Assembly: GCA_026214975.1 (NCBI GenBank)
Contig: CM047810.1
Location: 97,728,316-97,792,315 of the forward strand
Origin: Gentiana macrophylla
Taxonomy: Eukaryota > Streptophyta > Magnoliopsida > Gentianales > Gentianaceae
DNA: 64,000 nt
Direction: 5' to 3'
The notes below the pieces were generated by a model that saw only the letters and a list, made by a program, of their open reading frames with translations, did not search any database and was not told the DNA's origin. Every line of letters starts with the position of its first letter. The first letter of the stretch is position 1. A program made the position numbers and the translations under genes. Shown here in pieces: positions 21,700 through 34,640 of the stretch.

Positions 21700-23141
21700 A
21701 TAATTAATACAAAATCAATTATAATAATCCTATTAAATAAAAGATAATTTCATAATATTCTAGAACAAATCTAGAACAATATTTATCTTTATTTCTTTCC
21801 ATAAATATTTATCCAATAAATATTTTATGCATATGTCTTATTAATCCACAAGAAACTAATTCTTGTTCCAAAAATAAGAGGGGGGCGAAAATCATCACAT
21901 ATTGACCTAGTCAATATTAATTTTGCCATTACACAATAATTGGGCCAAGATTATGGAAAATGACTTTTCCACATATTTAATTATTTAGCCCAACTAATTT
22001 AATAGTCCACTAAACAATTAATTCACATATCGTTTTAATAAAGTCCAACAAGAACTAAATTAATATTATTAGGATTCGACGTCCGAGAATATCTATGCTA
22101 TATTAGGAGGCACGCGTCGGGACCATGGACTAATAATCAGTGACTCCGATAAATCAAATAAATAATTATCTTACGAATGTAATAATTATATTCGATAAAT
22201 CAATCACAGAATATGCCACCATAATCCCGTGATTGCACTCCTCCGATTATGAGATTATATTTATCTCCTCACGAGAATAATAATAAGCGTCCATTGATAT
22301 AATCATTACATATGGATTAATCCTCCATAGATCGTTCATTCTAAATCGGGAAGTTACCGTTAACCCTTTCTAGAACCTCTTATCCTTATTTACCATTAAC
22401 CCCTAGTGATCAATTAATTCATACAACTCACTTGGTAGCTAATCGAGTGTAATATGAACTCCATGGATCGATCGGTTTCTAGGATTAACAAATAAGAGGA
22501 ACTGCTTATCTACTTTCATAAATGGAAGGAATGGATTCCGTATCTGTGATAACATTGACTACTCACTCAATCCAAAGACAATGCCAAGATGGGGTAATTC
22601 GGACCACGACTCGGTGTAATCCTTAACCGTCAAGTCAAACTTCATCTTGATTCAAGCGGTTGGATCGTGATCACCTCAGGTTAAGATATATCCATAAATA
22701 TGATCATCCAATGATTCGATAAGACTTCTCGATTACGGAATTATATCGTGAACTCTAATCAAATCGGTCCAGCACTATATGATATATCTATCATATATAA
22801 ATGCTCCACTAGGTTCTCTTAACCGAAAGTCCGGATAAGACAATCACACCAATTGTGTTATGGGCGCATTAATAGCATGTTAAAGGAGAGACCCGATACT
22901 CTCGATTAACTTCACTACGGGCTAATTGTATTTTAAGTACATCTTCACTAACTCAATCCTCCCGTGTATATCCCATACACTGAGTTAAGTGATTACATAA
23001 ACAATATACTTTAGGGTTTTCTGTAGTGTAAATACTATTTTCACATCGGTGATTATGAGAATAATAAATATGAATAATAATGTCAATTCATTTATTAAAT
23101 AAAACAATTACAAAATTGTCTTTCGGGCATCACACTTAACA

Positions 23142-25798
23142 GATATATGATATCTTACGAGTGTGATTAGATTAGAAAGGTTAATACAGATATGGAAGGT
23201 GAAGCAAACGTTGTGACACTTACCATATTCTGGATCTAGTAAACTGATAAGGGAACTAAATAAATGTTATTATCTTCCGGTTCTTATGAAGAACGTACTT
23301 TCAGTTACTTGTTAGGATTTAGTAGACATATTCAATTGTAAAAGAATAAATGTTATTCCGATAAAGTTGGAAGGTCACTGAATCTAACATACTAGATTGA
23401 TGTCACTATATAGTTGATATATGTGATGAGATCTCAACTAAATATTTGTATGGCTGTTATCCTTGATTTGTGGTTACTCTAGGCACAGTCTCTCTGGAAG
23501 GGAAGCGTGTAATTAAACGTCATTCTGATGATGTTGAACCATATGATTATGAATCATGTGGGTAATACGTATCTTATCTAAAGATGACTAAAATACCCTT
23601 TTATGAAAAGGGTTGTAAAATCTAGAAAAATTGTCTAAAGCCTAAACATACCGATGTTTGTTGGCTTGTGACAATTAATGGCACAAATAATTGTTTATTA
23701 GTCTCTACGACTATTTTTAGAAATAGTCAAGAGTACTCAGTGAAGTGCATAATTCGGAAAACCCGAAAAGTTCGCGCTAGTATGAATATGAGATTGATGA
23801 GCTATTTAGGAATTAATCTTCAATTGGATTGAAGTAATTAATACCTGAAGGGTGTTTCAGAAGTCGTCTGAAAAGGCATAAGATTCTCCCTTGAAGGATA
23901 TCATCTTTAGGATACGCAATTAGATTGTGTTCCCAAAATAGAAACAACACTTTATATGATAAAGGTGTGACGTAAGCCATGCAAAGTATCCCTTACCCGT
24001 TTCGGGATAGTGCCCTTATACTTAACCGAGTTCCAAAGATTAAGGTTGAATAAATTCCATATTAGATATGGAAGAGGATAATGTCAAATCTATCTTAACC
24101 GGTGATTTGAAGTTGTCATAGGCAAAGTCAGAAAGGCTTGGAGCCTAGTACGACATATGCAACTTTGTGGAATATCTTAGCAAGTACGCTGGATATTATT
24201 TACTTGTCCGCGGAGCAAAATGTTTGTCTCCAAACATGCTGTCTTCTAGAGGAAGTGTTTCTTCCAAGAGAAACAGTGGGAGTAAAAAGGATCTCAAAAG
24301 AGTTTGAGAACCACAAAGATACATTCAACCAATGGAACATGAGCAGACGCCGCATAGCGATGAGGTGTAGAACACTGCTCCGTGCACACAAAAGTTCTGT
24401 AAGTCTGTGGATAACCTCAAGTCTGAAAAGGCTATCGGTATGTTCATCTTGAAGAATGAATATCTCACGACTTGTGAAAGAATATTTGAAAGGCAAGATT
24501 GAGAGATATGGCCAGGAGCCATAATATCTGAATTAGATTCCATCAGTGACAACCAGGTTATGAACTTAGTCTGTCTCACCTAGAGGGAATGTCCCCGTGG
24601 GGCTGAGCCCAGTTCTATTCAGATAATACTTGTTATAACTTTGTATCATGACTATATGATAGTGTTGAAGACGTTGGGCAAACAGCTCGATGTTCATAGA
24701 CGATGACATGATATGTAGGCCCACGAGATCCATTTATGGACTCAAACAAGTTTCTCTAGATGATTTCTTTGTTTGACAATCAAAGGAGTTTGACTTAGTC
24801 AAAAGAAGGATATGCCCATGTACAATATGGATGGTGGGAGTGTGTTATGATTTTTGAGCAAGGTATTAGATATCTCACTCAGAAATTGCCACCCCATGTC
24901 ACAGTCAATAAATGTTTGGTAGTTCAAGGTCTTTACGAAAGTATTTGGATTGGCAGTTCTTATTTTTGGAAATAAGAATCTATAGCGGTAGAGTTAACTG
25001 CTGTTAGATTATAGTTTACCTATATAGATGTGATGCTAAAAGAGTTTAGCATAGATCGCGTAAGGAGATACTGCTAGCCGGTGTTCTCAAGATCTATCTA
25101 TGTTAGGACGTTAGTCCTAAAGATAAGGTGAAACATGATGATAATTACGAAGGTTTCCTTCGCTACTGCAGTAGGAACCATCATAGAGGTAATGCCGGAT
25201 GTTCATAGTCCATGAATAGTCATGAGCAAGTATGAAAGTAAATCTGGTGAATGTCGAGAATTTCCTTAAACAAGTTAAGGACGATTTCCTAGTTTATTGA
25301 AGCTTGGAAGTGAATAAATATAGTTATACAGACGTATATACTGAGTCTTACGAAGGCGAGTGGGAGCTACAGTCTGGGTTTGCAGTCGCTTTGATTAAGT
25401 GATACAGTGAGCTGGAAATGTTCTAGCCTATGAGTCACTATAAATTCTACAACTGAGCCAAAACACGGTAGTGCCTTGGAGGCGCAGCGGGAGTAGTACA
25501 TGGATCTAGAAGGTTCATTCCTGAACCTTGTACGGTTCTTCCACCTTTTTTATATAGCTGATATAGTAAGTGGATTCATTGCTTGAAGCAAGGACCAGGG
25601 TCTCGTCGGAGATTCGTGTGTGTGTGTTGAGGCGGTTCCTTTGACTTGATCATATGGAGCGTGATATGAAGATAGTCTGAGTCCCCACGGATAGCGATCC
25701 GTTTATGGCTAGGGTTAGTTGCGAGTATTACATGAGATTCTTGTGTTTCAACTTGGTCTTGTGTGTACGAGTGATTGGTTTTAGGCCAAGTGGGAGAT
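23142..25798 (+). pseudogene. Decayed copia pol relic ending in RNase H
   Basis: This has many stops and frameshifts, but order is kept. Near 25325 the translation SYTDVYTESYEGEWELQSGF matches the GYTDASF...SQSGF segment of the copia Pol at the window start. Near 25400 a VSWK-like piece matches AVEWK. Around 25645, TTGATCATATGGAGCGTGATATG matches the codons for LIREIVDRGDV. It ends with the same PPT (25783-25798). The stretch 23150-24600 is too decayed to assign, and the 104-codon frame at 24138 has no recognisable domain. At 2.65 kb it is too short for full pol, so internal deletion is likely. Confidence 0.75.
25783..25798 (+). other. Polypurine tract of the second copia copy
   Basis: AGGCCAAGTGGGAGAT, identical to the tract at 760-775, lies directly before the LTR start at 25799. 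Confidence 0.85.
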
Positions 25799-25877
25799 TG
25801 TTGAAATAGTGTCCTAAACCCAATCGGGTTGGACCGGGTCGGATCATTTATACTATTTCTTTATGTTTATACATATA

Positions 25878-28800
25878 TGATGTGGTCAAAAACATCAGGT
25901 TTGCGGTAACAGTGTTTAACTGAGGGATATAAGGCTGATATGAGTGATTTCTCCGGTGAGGACACGGTGGAGCTCAAGAAAAAGATGGAGCTTTTGGGGA
26001 GTAAGAGGAGAAGGATGGTGTTTATGATTATTAATCGTGCTGAAGGCTGCCTACGTACCTCCGTAAGGGATCAAGCCAATGCGTAGTTCTTAGGAGAAAA
26101 AGTCCGAGAGTTGTAAAGGAGGTGAAGGTGATATTTATAGAAGTGTGGGCGACGACCAAGCGAGGCGGGGACACCGGCAGAGAGCAGCGGCAGGCGGTGC
26201 GAGAGCGAGGCGGTGGCGGAGAGAGTCCAAGAGGACACAGAGTCCTAGAGGACACAGAGTCCAAGAGGACACGAGTCCTTGAGGACACAAAGAGGCCCCC
26301 AAGCGGGCAGAGAGTCCAAGAGGACACAGAGTCCTAGAGGACACACAGAGAGTCCAAGAGGACACAGAGAGTCCAAGAGGACACAGAGTCCCTAGAGGAC
26401 ACAAAGAGGCCCCTGGCGAGGCGGTGAGAGAGTCAAGAGGACACAGAGAGTCCAGGAGGACACAGAGTCCTGAGGACACAGAGAGAGGCCCCCGGCGGGC
26501 GAGAGAGTCAAGAGGACACAGAGTCCTAGAGGACACAGAGTCCAAGAGGACACAGAGAGAGTCCAAGAGGACACAGAGTCTGAAGAGGACACAAAGAGGC
26601 CCCCCCAGGCGGGCAGAGAGTCCAAGAGGACACAGAGTCCTAGAGGACACAGAGTCCAAGAGGACACAGAGTCCTGTGAGGACACAAAGAGGCCCCCAGC
26701 GGCGAGAGAGTCCAAGAGGACACAGAGTCCTAGAGGACACAGAGAGTCCAAGAGGACACAGAGAGTCCAAGAGGACACAGTCCTGAGGACACAAAGAGTC
26801 CAAGAGGACACAGAGAGAGTCCAAGAGGACACAGAGTCCTAGAGGACACAAAGAGTCCAAGAGGACACAGAGTCCTGAGAGAGACACAAAGAGGCCCCTC
26901 AAGGGCGAGAGAGTCCAAGAGGACACAGAGTCCAAGAGGACACAGAGTCCCAGAGGACACAAAGAGGCCCCCCGACGGGCACAGAGAGTCCAAGAGGACA
27001 CAGAGTCCTAGAGGACACAAAGAGTCCAAGAGGACACAGAGTCCTGAGAGGACACAAAGAGGCCCCCAGCGCGGGTGAGAGAGTCCAAGAGGACACAGAG
27101 TCCTGTGAGGACACAGAGTCCAAGAGGACACAGAGTCCTTGAGGACACAAAGAGGCCCCCTCAAGGGCAGAGAGTCCAAGAGGACACAGAGAGTCCAGAG
27201 GACACAGAGTCCCAGAGGACACAGAGAGGCCCCCCAGTGCGGGCAGAGAGTCCAAGAGGACACAGAGTCCCAGAGGACACAGAGAGTCCAAGAGGACACA
27301 GAGTCCTGAGGACACAAAGAGGCCCCCTGGCGGGCGAGAGAGTCCAAGAGGACACAGAGTCCCAGAGGACACAAAGAGGCCCCCTCGGGCGGGCAGAGAG
27401 TCCAAGAGGACACAGAGTCCTAGAGGACACAGAGTCCAAGAGGACACAGAGAGTCCAAGAGGACACAGAGTCCTAGAGGACACAGAGAGTCCAAGAGGAC
27501 ACAGAGAGTCCAAGAGGACACAGAGTCCTAGAGGACACAAAGAGTCCAAGAGGACACGAGAGAGTCCAAGAGGACACAGAGTCCTAGAGGACACAAAGAG
27601 TCCAAGAGGACACAGAGTCCTGTAGGACACAAAGAGGCCCCTGGCGGGCAGAGAGTCCAAGAGGACACAGAGTCCAAGAGGACACAGAGTCCTAGAGGAC
27701 ACAAAGAGGCCCCTGACGGGCACAGAGAGTCCAAGAGGACACAGAGTCCTAGAGGACACAAAGAGTCCAAGAGGACACAGAGTCCTAGAGGACACAAAGA
27801 GGCCCCCAGGCGGGCGAGAGAGTCCAAGAGGACACAGAGTCCTAGAGGACACAGAGTCCAAGAGGACACAGAGTCCTTGAGGACACAAAGAGGCCCCTGG
27901 CGGGCAGAGAGTCCAAGAGGACACAGAGTCCTAGAGGACACAGAGAGTCCAAGAGGACACAGAGAGTCCAAGAGGACACAGAGTCCTAGAGGACACAAAG
28001 AGTCCAAGAGGACACAGAGAGTCCAAGAGGACACAGAGTCCTAGAGGACACAAAGAGTCCAAGAGGACACAGAGTCCTGAGGACACAAAGAGGCCCCCAG
28101 CGAGCGAGAGAGTCCAAGAGGACACAGAGTCCAAGAGGACACAGAGTCCTGAGGACACAAAAGAGGCCCCCTCGACGGGCACAGAGAGTCCAAGAGGACA
28201 CAGAGTCCTAGAGGACACAAAGAGTCCAAGAGGACACAGAGTCCTGAGGACACAAAGAGGCCCCCAGGCGGGGCAGAGAGTCCAAGAGGACACAGAGTCC
28301 AAGAGGACACAGAGTCCTTGAGGACACAAAGAGGCCCCCAGCGGGCGAGAGAGTCCAAGAGGACACAGAGAGTCCAGAGGACACACAGAGTCCTGAGGAC
28401 ACAGAGAGGCCCCCAGCGGGCGAGAGAGTCCAAGAGGACACAGAGTCCTAGAGGACACAGAGAGTCCAAGAGGACACAGAGTCCAAGAGGACACAGAGAG
28501 GCCCCTGGCGGGCAGAGAGTCCAAGAGGACACAGAGTCCTAGAGGACACAGAGAGTCCAGAGGACACAGAGTCCAAGAGGACACAGAGAGGCCCCTGGCG
28601 GGCAGAGAGTCCAAGAGGACACAGAGTCCTAGAGGACACAGAGAGTCCAAGAGGACACAGAGTCCCAGAGGACACAAAGAGGCCCCCAGGGCGGGCAGAG
28701 AGAGTCCAAGAGGACACGAGTCCCAGAGGACACAAAGAGGCCCCCTGGCGGGCGGGAGAGAGTCCAAGAGGACACAGAGTCCTGAGGACACAGAGTCCAA

Positions 28801-29385
28801 GAGGACACAGAGAGTCCAAGAGGACACAGAGTCCTAGAGGACACAGAGAGTCCAAGAGGACACAGAGAGTCCAAGAGGACACAGAGTCCTAGAGGACACA
28901 AAGAGTCCAAGAGGACACAGAGAGTCCAAGAGGACACAGAGTCCTAGAGGACACAAAGAGTCCAAGAGGACACAGAGTCCTAGAGGACACAAAGAGGCCC
29001 CTAGGCGGGCGAGAGAGTCCAAGAGGACACAGAGTCCAAGAGGACACAGAGTCCTAGAGGACACAAAGAGGCCCCTGACGGGCACAGAGAGTCCAAGAGG
29101 ACACAGAGTCCTAGAGGACACAAAGAGTCCAAGAGGACACAGAGTCCTAGAGGACACAAAGAGGCCCCTGGCGGGCAGAGAGTCCAAGAGGACACAGAGT
29201 CCTAGAGGACACAGAGTCCAAGAGGACACAGAGTCCTAGAGGACACAAAGAGGCCCCTGGCGGGCAGTGAGTCCAAGAGGACACAGAGTCCTAGAGGACA
29301 CAGAGAGGCCCCTGGCGCCTAGTACCGCGCTAGCTGCTAGCCGCTTTATTCCGTTGCCTTGGCCAATGTTGATTTTGGTATATCA
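25878..29385 (-). mobile_element. Reversed solo LTR of the array-bearing family (3.5 kb)
   Basis: Plus-strand TGATGTGGTCAAAAACATC to GGTATATCA is the reverse complement of a complete LTR of the 15999-21699 family. The target duplication ATATA is exact (25873-25877 and 29386-29390). No interior is present, so this is a solo LTR left by recombination between the two LTRs of a former full element. It is 1.4 kb longer than the other two LTRs, all of it in the array. Confidence 0.93.
26222..29312. repeat. Expanded micro-palindrome array in the solo LTR (about 3.1 kb)
   Basis: Reverse complement of the GTCCTCTWGGAC array, nearly twice the length of the other copies. It has more unit variants, such as lost bases and CCCCC runs in the spacer phrase. 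Open frames of up to 341 codons on the minus strand are periodic repeats of SSWTLCPLGL-like phrases in all frames and are not considered genes. Confidence 0.95.
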
Positions 29386-29906
29386 ATATATAAAATGGCT
29401 TTTCAGTTGTCATATATATGTTCTTTTAAAGAACCAATTATGAATTATTATATGATAACGTCCTTAGTATTAAACTGTGATATTGAAACCATTATAGGCG
29501 ATTATGGTTGATGAGATCTCTAATCACTTTAATAAGTTTGATACTTAAATGTCTCTAGGCTGATGTACTATTAAACAGGGCAATGATAGTATAAACAGAC
29601 TAGCACGTATTAGATGTCTTCTGTCTTTAAGGGCAGGGATAGATCTCGTCTATCGAAGTGTATAGACACTTGGACTGTACGTAGATGTGTATTAGAGAAC
29701 GCGTACGTTAGACTGACCCACTTACATTAAGTGTCACACTATGTGGCGGTTGTGTAATTATCCTTTAGACCGGAGTCTTCATGGCATCACGGTGTGGATT
29801 GTCATGCTTTGACACTATTGAGGTTTCCCCTAACCACGGGGCGATCATACGGTAGTGATTGGGTGTGATACTGAAGCATGCGGAGTATACATGATTGGTC
29901 GTCCGG

Positions 29907-30432
29907 TGATGATACGGAACCTGACACGGTCCCATTATTCCCGGTCAACTCGTCGGAGGGCATAAGTCAAACTCTTTCCCTGAACATGACCGCGCGACGT
30001 CGCCAACTCCTTGGCCACCCCGCCAAAGATCTTCAATAAGGGGCCGCCCAGCAAAGACGGCGGACCCATTTATATGAGAAACTCCACCAGTTAATGGAAA
30101 GTTCATAAGCTTAGATAGAGTGCGGGGCCAACTGCCATCTGTCGGGCATCGACACCGCTAGCACGAGTAGTCTTTTACGACTTTATCCTTTCCTATAAAT
30201 ACCCCACTATGACATTAATATAGAACAACTTTTGTGCATTTATTTCCATGAGCACTGTTGCATCTCTCTCTCTCATTTATTGCTTTCATATTACCACCGT
30301 GAGTCCGCCACCAACCTCGATAAACGCCACCGTCCGACGGCGATAACCTCATTGATCGGAACACCACGAAGAGGCCAGATATCCCACATCCAGGTTTGCC
30401 ATCCTAACTACCTGACGGAAATGGACCCGTCA
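29907..30432 (+). repeat. 5' LTR of the gypsy element
   Basis: 526 bp. TATAAATA at 30194-30201 has its equivalent at 45805-45812 in the 3' LTR. The two LTRs differ by a few substitutions and small indels, for example around 30025-30060. Confidence 0.93.
30194..30201 (+). promoter_or_regulatory. Gypsy LTR TATA box
   Basis: TATAAATA preceded by CCTTTCC, about 240 bp before the LTR end; conserved in both LTRs. Confidence 0.6.
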
Positions 30433-30434
30433 AT

Positions 30435-30453
30435 TGGCTCCGTTACCGGGAAA
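30435..30453 (+). other. Primer-binding site of the gypsy element
   Basis: TGGCTCCGTTACCGGGAAA, two bases after the LTR end. It is identical to the site in the array element and differs at three positions from the standard tRNA-Asp site seen at 40669. Confidence 0.8.
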
Positions 30454-30958
30454 GATTTCTTCAAAGGATTCAACACCTTCGTGCCCCCTATAGTTGCTTA
30501 GCTCGTTCCGATCTCCGTCTCCCTTGTATAACAGGTTTTTTATTCCAGTTTATCATCATCAAATCGGTTACCTTTGTCTTCACAGTCCGTTGAAAAATAG
30601 CTCATGTGTTTGTGTAGACTATCCCAATCTTACGTTTGAAGATTCACCACTATTGGGATAATCTTATATGAACCGCTAAGAAACGGCTGTGGTTAGCGTT
30701 TTTCCGATTTGAATGCTGATCGGGACGGTGTGAACACCATAAAATTCAACTTGTAGCATACCTGTATCGGGAACGATTGCATGTGGGAGGATAAAAGGTT
30801 CATCGGATGTTGCGTACATAAAATCGACAAAGAGATCACATCCAAATACGCCACCTTAACTACTCTTTGAAAAGGATATCGAGTTGGCTTGTGTCGAGGC
30901 AATAATCCCACTTCCTACCTTGGAAAGCTTGTTGTCGACTTGTAGCAGACCTCCCATC
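30454..30958 (+). other. Gypsy untranslated leader
   Basis: About 500 bp between PBS and the gag start. I see no ORF that I would support and no repeat of note. Confidence 0.5.
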
Positions 30959-32730
30959 ATGGCTAATCCTTCGCCTAACCCCTGTCACACACCCAACCCG
31001 CAGAAGCAGCAAATCGCCCGCGAGGTCGCATGAGAGCGACCCCGCCCATGGAGCCGTCGATTTCCGCGAGTTCTTAGAATTGAGAAAGAAAAACGCTCAA
31101 TTAGAGGCAGAGCTCGCCCGAAGACAGATTAACACAGAGGGCCCAGACAAAGAGGCTCCCGCCTACCGGGTTCTTCTAGCGAGGCCGATCCGGCAAGAAT
31201 AAAGAGTTATGGTGAGTGCGCTGCAAAAATGCAGCGACCAACGAGATTTTAATCTCCGCCGGTCAGCCCGCACTAGCAATTGATCCTCCCCCAACCATAG
31301 AGGGCATGAACGCCGGGCGTAACGTCATCGCCCCTCCGTGGAAAGGGCCAAACAGGGGGGAAACAACGCAAGCTCAGCGTCACGAGCATCGAGGGGAAAG
31401 TGTGTCCTCCTCTCGGCACGGTGAAGACAGCCAAACTAGAGTATCGGCGCATGACCGCCTGGGAAAACGTAGAGCTTTACCATCACCACCGAGAGATGAA
31501 GATAAAGGAACGCGAGGCAACGTCAGACGAAGGCTGGGCCCCCTCAGTGAAAACCCCCGGGATATTATCCTAAGAAGAAGAGTACGGGCCGAAACAGAAA
31601 GGCTCGGTAGTGACGAGGACGACGCCCACTCTCAGGGCGCACCTCGGACCCAGACCAACCAACGATTTGAAGACCTGAGGATGATGGTTCTGGAGATGAA
31701 AAAGAGTAAACGAGAAGAGGATAAGGAACCTAGCGCTGCTATGGATGCGCTTTCAGACTCGCTCATAGCAAGCCTACCGCAACGCCGAATATCTAACGTC
31801 AACATAACAGATTATCAGGGTAAGTCGGACCCATACGAGTGGATAGCTTCGTTCGAGTAAAATGATGCTCACTACTCGCGCCATAGCACGGCCTGGTGCG
31901 TGGCTATGGTGGGTTGCATGAAAGAGAGAGCCTCTACATGGCTTCAAAACCGCCGGCCGGATCGGTTTACGGGTTGGGAGGACATGCGGACAAAGTTCCT
32001 GGCTGAATTCAAAACAGCAATAAGCATAGGCCTCGCAAAACCACGATCGATCTATTTTTGATAAAACAGACACCTGGGGAGTCCGCCCGGTCGTGATACG
32101 AAATTCGGCCCAAGTTTACGATCAAACACGGGACGAGCCCGAACCCACGGTCATGATGGCATTTTTAATCGACTTGTGGGCGGCGAGCTTAAGACACATT
32201 TGACGATGCATCCGCCGACCAACTTGAGGGATATGTTGGAGCAGGCCCGGAAGTTTACTACCGTCGAGGTCATCCCCACCAGAAACCGGGGCCTTCAATC
32301 TGATCCCACGGCCCCGTCCAACAGTACTCGAGGTCGATCCCCAAAGAAAGGGGGAGGTCGTCAATCCGGCGAGAGAACGGACGACCGTGATTTCAAAAGG
32401 CCACAAAAGTTCGACGTAAAAGATTACATTCCGCTGAATGCGCGACCGTCGGCAATCCTGAACGAAATCTCAGAACACATCCGGAAGCCCCGCGACAATC
32501 GTAGCGAAGACAGAGTTCGTAAAGCGGACAGGAGCAAATTCTGTGAGTTTCATAATTATCACGGCCATAACACAGATGATTGTTTTTCCCTGATAAGGAT
32601 CATAGACAACATGGCCCGGGAGGGAAAACTAGATCGGTTCAAATTGGCAGGCGGTGCCAACCAGAGGCTCGTCGCGGCCCAGTATGAGCGCGAGCTTAAT
32701 GTCATCCACGAAAGCCCGCCTAAAGAATGA
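30959..32730 (+). pseudogene. Gypsy gag (capsid-like and zinc knuckle), frameshifted
   Basis: The ATG at 30959 begins MANPSPNPC. After an early frameshift the protein continues as FREFLELRKKNAQLEAELA, a short coiled coil. A charged linker (31216-31700) leads into the retrotransposon gag domain (about 31780-32060: ISNVNITDYQGKSDPYEWI, then, after a stop at 31858, WLQNRRPDRFTGWEDM). The C-terminal part (32176-32730) has RDMLEQARKFTTVE and the knuckle CEFHNYHGHNTDDC near 32550, the CxxH-type finger usual in Tat gypsy Gag. Gag packages the RNA. Several breaks make this copy non-functional. Confidence 0.85.
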
Positions 32731-32759
32731 TGAGATAAAAGAACAGATCAACTCGATCA

Positions 32760-33749
32760 ATGAATTTGGGCGTGAGCGGCCTAGAACCTCGCGACTGCAT
32801 GAAGAGGCCTCGACTTTTACACAGCGAGCTTAGCTTTGTTACGGGAGCAATGGAGATGCCCCTCATAATCAAAATTGGGATCGGCAAGTGCGGAGTTAAC
32901 AGAGTCCTGGTGGATACAGGTGCCGCCAGAGACATCATCTATCTTGACTGCCTCAAAGGTTTGAACTTCACCGAGGCCAATCTGAAACCATACCTGGGCT
33001 CGCTTGAGGGTTTTACCAACCATGAGGTAAAGGTTAAAGGAATGATCGACCTAGAGGTCCGCATCGGAGACTTCGAGCCCTTCCGGATCGAAAAAATAGA
33101 ATTCCTGGTGGTCGATCTGCCAGCTCGCTACCACATGATCCTGGGCATACCTGCGATGCGCAAGTTTCAAATGGTGTCTTCCATTCCGCATCAGAGGGTC
33201 AAATTTTATACAGAAAATGGCAGGATAGGGCAGGCGATTAGCCGACCACAGACTTATCTTGACCACTTGGCGAAATCAAAGGCAGGATTGAAAAGGGCAC
33301 GAGAGCCCGAACTCCAAGGTGTGCTGGGACAAGCTCATGCTACACCTCCCATCGCACCAGCAGGGACTAATCCCATCACGAATTCAATAAATCTGTTGGA
33401 AGAAGCTCTAGTGACAGTCGGTGCGGCTGAGATCCCAAACACGGCCGAGCAAGTCAACCCTCGGATAAGCGAGTCCATGGCCGAGTTAGAGGCGAGCGCT
33501 AATAAACGAGCGCTGGAAGCCCATCTCGAGCAGGGACAAGGCACGAACAGCCCTCCGCCGCCTAAGAAACAGCAAAAGAAAATTGTATGCGACACACTGC
33601 AGATACGAGATGACCCGAGCATCGAAGCAGAAGGGGAGCTCGTCGAGGTAATCATCAACGAGAGATACCCCGACCAAAAAATCAAAGTCGGGCGCACCTC
33701 GATGCCGACATGTTCATACCGATCAACAGGCTTTGAAAGAGAACCCTGA
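32760..33749 (+). pseudogene. Gypsy Pol: aspartic protease segment
   Basis: A 329-codon open frame. The retropepsin motif LVDTGAARDIIYLDCL is near residue 50, with the D-T-G-A catalytic triad intact, and a downstream VDLPARYHMILGIPAM matches the flap-to-second-half region. A low-complexity linker follows (residues 180-290, PPPPKKQQKK). The end, GELVEVIINERYPDQKIKVG, is the usual lead into RT, but a frameshift near 33705 breaks the junction. Protease normally cleaves Gag-Pol into mature proteins. This is the longest unbroken piece of the element and could still fold, but it is cut off from the rest of Pol. Confidence 0.85.
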
Positions 33750-34640
33750 GGCCTTTGCTTGGGAGGTCACCGACATGCGAGGCGTCGACCCGAGGTCGCA
33801 CTCCACCGCCTTAACGTGAATCCCCACTTCAAGCCAATTCAAAGCAGGCTCGCCAATTTTCAACCGCAAAGGAAGAGGTCGTGAAAATTGAGATCACAAA
33901 GCTACTTGCGGCGGGTATCATTGAAGAACTACAATATCCCACTTGGCCGCCAACGCCGTCATGGTTCGAAGCACAACGGCAAGTGGCGAATGTGCGTAGA
34001 TTTCACCGGCCCGACTTGAACAACGCCGCCCCAAGGATCCTATGAGCTACCCCGCATAGACGTAATGGTAGATCGGATAGCGTGTTTTGAAATCCTCGCC
34101 CGCCGACGGCGCTATTCTCGATACCATCAGTCCATATGGCCGGGACGAAAGACAACTTACTTTGCTTTCGGAGCTGGGGGTGGCATGTATTACTACAAAA
34201 TGATGCCCTTCGGCCTGAAAAATGCGGGTTCAACATTTCAGAAGATGATCAAAAGGGTTTTCCACACTCAAATCGGCCGCAATATGGAAGCTTACATAGA
34301 CGACATGGTTATCAAATCCAAAGCAGATGCGACTTCATAACGGATTTGAGAGAAACTTTTGCGAACGTATGAAAAAACAACATGAAGTTAAATCCACCAA
34401 ATGCACGTTTGGGGTCAAAGCCGAAAATTCTTAGGCTTCATGGTCACACAAATGCGTATCGAAGCAAATCTCGAGAAGATCGAGCCATTACGGACATGGC
34501 ACCTCCAACGATCGTGTGAAGGAGGTTCGAGGTTGAATGGAAGAATAACCGCCTCTGGGCGGTTCATCTCAAATCATGGACAGTGTCTCCCTTTTATAAG
34601 ATCTTGAAAGCGGCAAGGGGTTTGAATGGACTGGAGAATG
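33750..34640 (+). pseudogene. Gypsy Pol: reverse transcriptase, multiply frameshifted
   Basis: RT blocks appear across frames. VNPHFKPIQ is at about 33820 and a YELPRIDVMVDRI-like block at about 34045. FAFGAGGGMYYYKMMPFGLK, followed by NAGSTFQKM, is at 34160-34245. The catalytic YIDDM is at about 34292 (the Y-x-D-D core intact). At least four frame changes and stops occur within 900 bp, so no RT can be made from this copy. Confidence 0.85.

Larger units (their letters stand above)
8380..23141 (-). mobile_element. Complete minus-strand copia element, largely non-coding, interrupted
   Basis: The two LTRs both start (plus-strand view) TGTTAGTAATACAATCC and end in (C/T)TAACA. They bound an interior with a tRNA-iMet-type PBS at 15596-15607 and a PPT at 10129-10144, which fixes transcription leftward. 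The target duplication GATAT is exact at 8375-8379 and 23142-23146. The interior (10129-15608) has no recognisable gag or pol frame; all ORFs are short. It is either a decayed copia element or a large non-coding derivative (LARD-like) moved in trans. The 5' LTR is split by the array-LTR element at 15999-21699. Confidence 0.9.
15609..23141 (-). repeat. 5' LTR of the minus-strand copia element, split by an insertion
   Basis: The LTR occupies 15609-15998 and 21705-23141, about 1.83 kb net. It aligns to 8380-10128 on both sides of the insertion. The TSD ATAAT of the inserted element (15994-15998 and 21700-21704) falls inside the TTTAATAATTAATAC phrase that is unbroken in the other LTR (about 8778). 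Confidence 0.92.

Noticed and set aside
8380..25798. Hammerhead ribozyme (retrozyme-type element)
   Set aside because: I looked for the CTGATGA...GAAA core in the LTRs of the non-autonomous elements and did not see a convincing one.
26135..28937. Long open frames (up to 341 codons) on the minus strand, and similar ones at 16083-17714 and 19688-21503
   Set aside because: They lie wholly in the 17-19 bp array. All frames are open because the unit lacks stops, and the translations are the same short phrases in shifting order. No start context or domain.
16066..29312. CRISPR-like appearance of the regularly repeated array
   Set aside because: Units are contiguous repeats with no unique spacers, inside plant LTRs; this is a tandem repeat.
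33335..33697. 120-codon minus-strand frame opposite the protease
   Set aside because: Shadow of the sense-strand pol frame; no domain.
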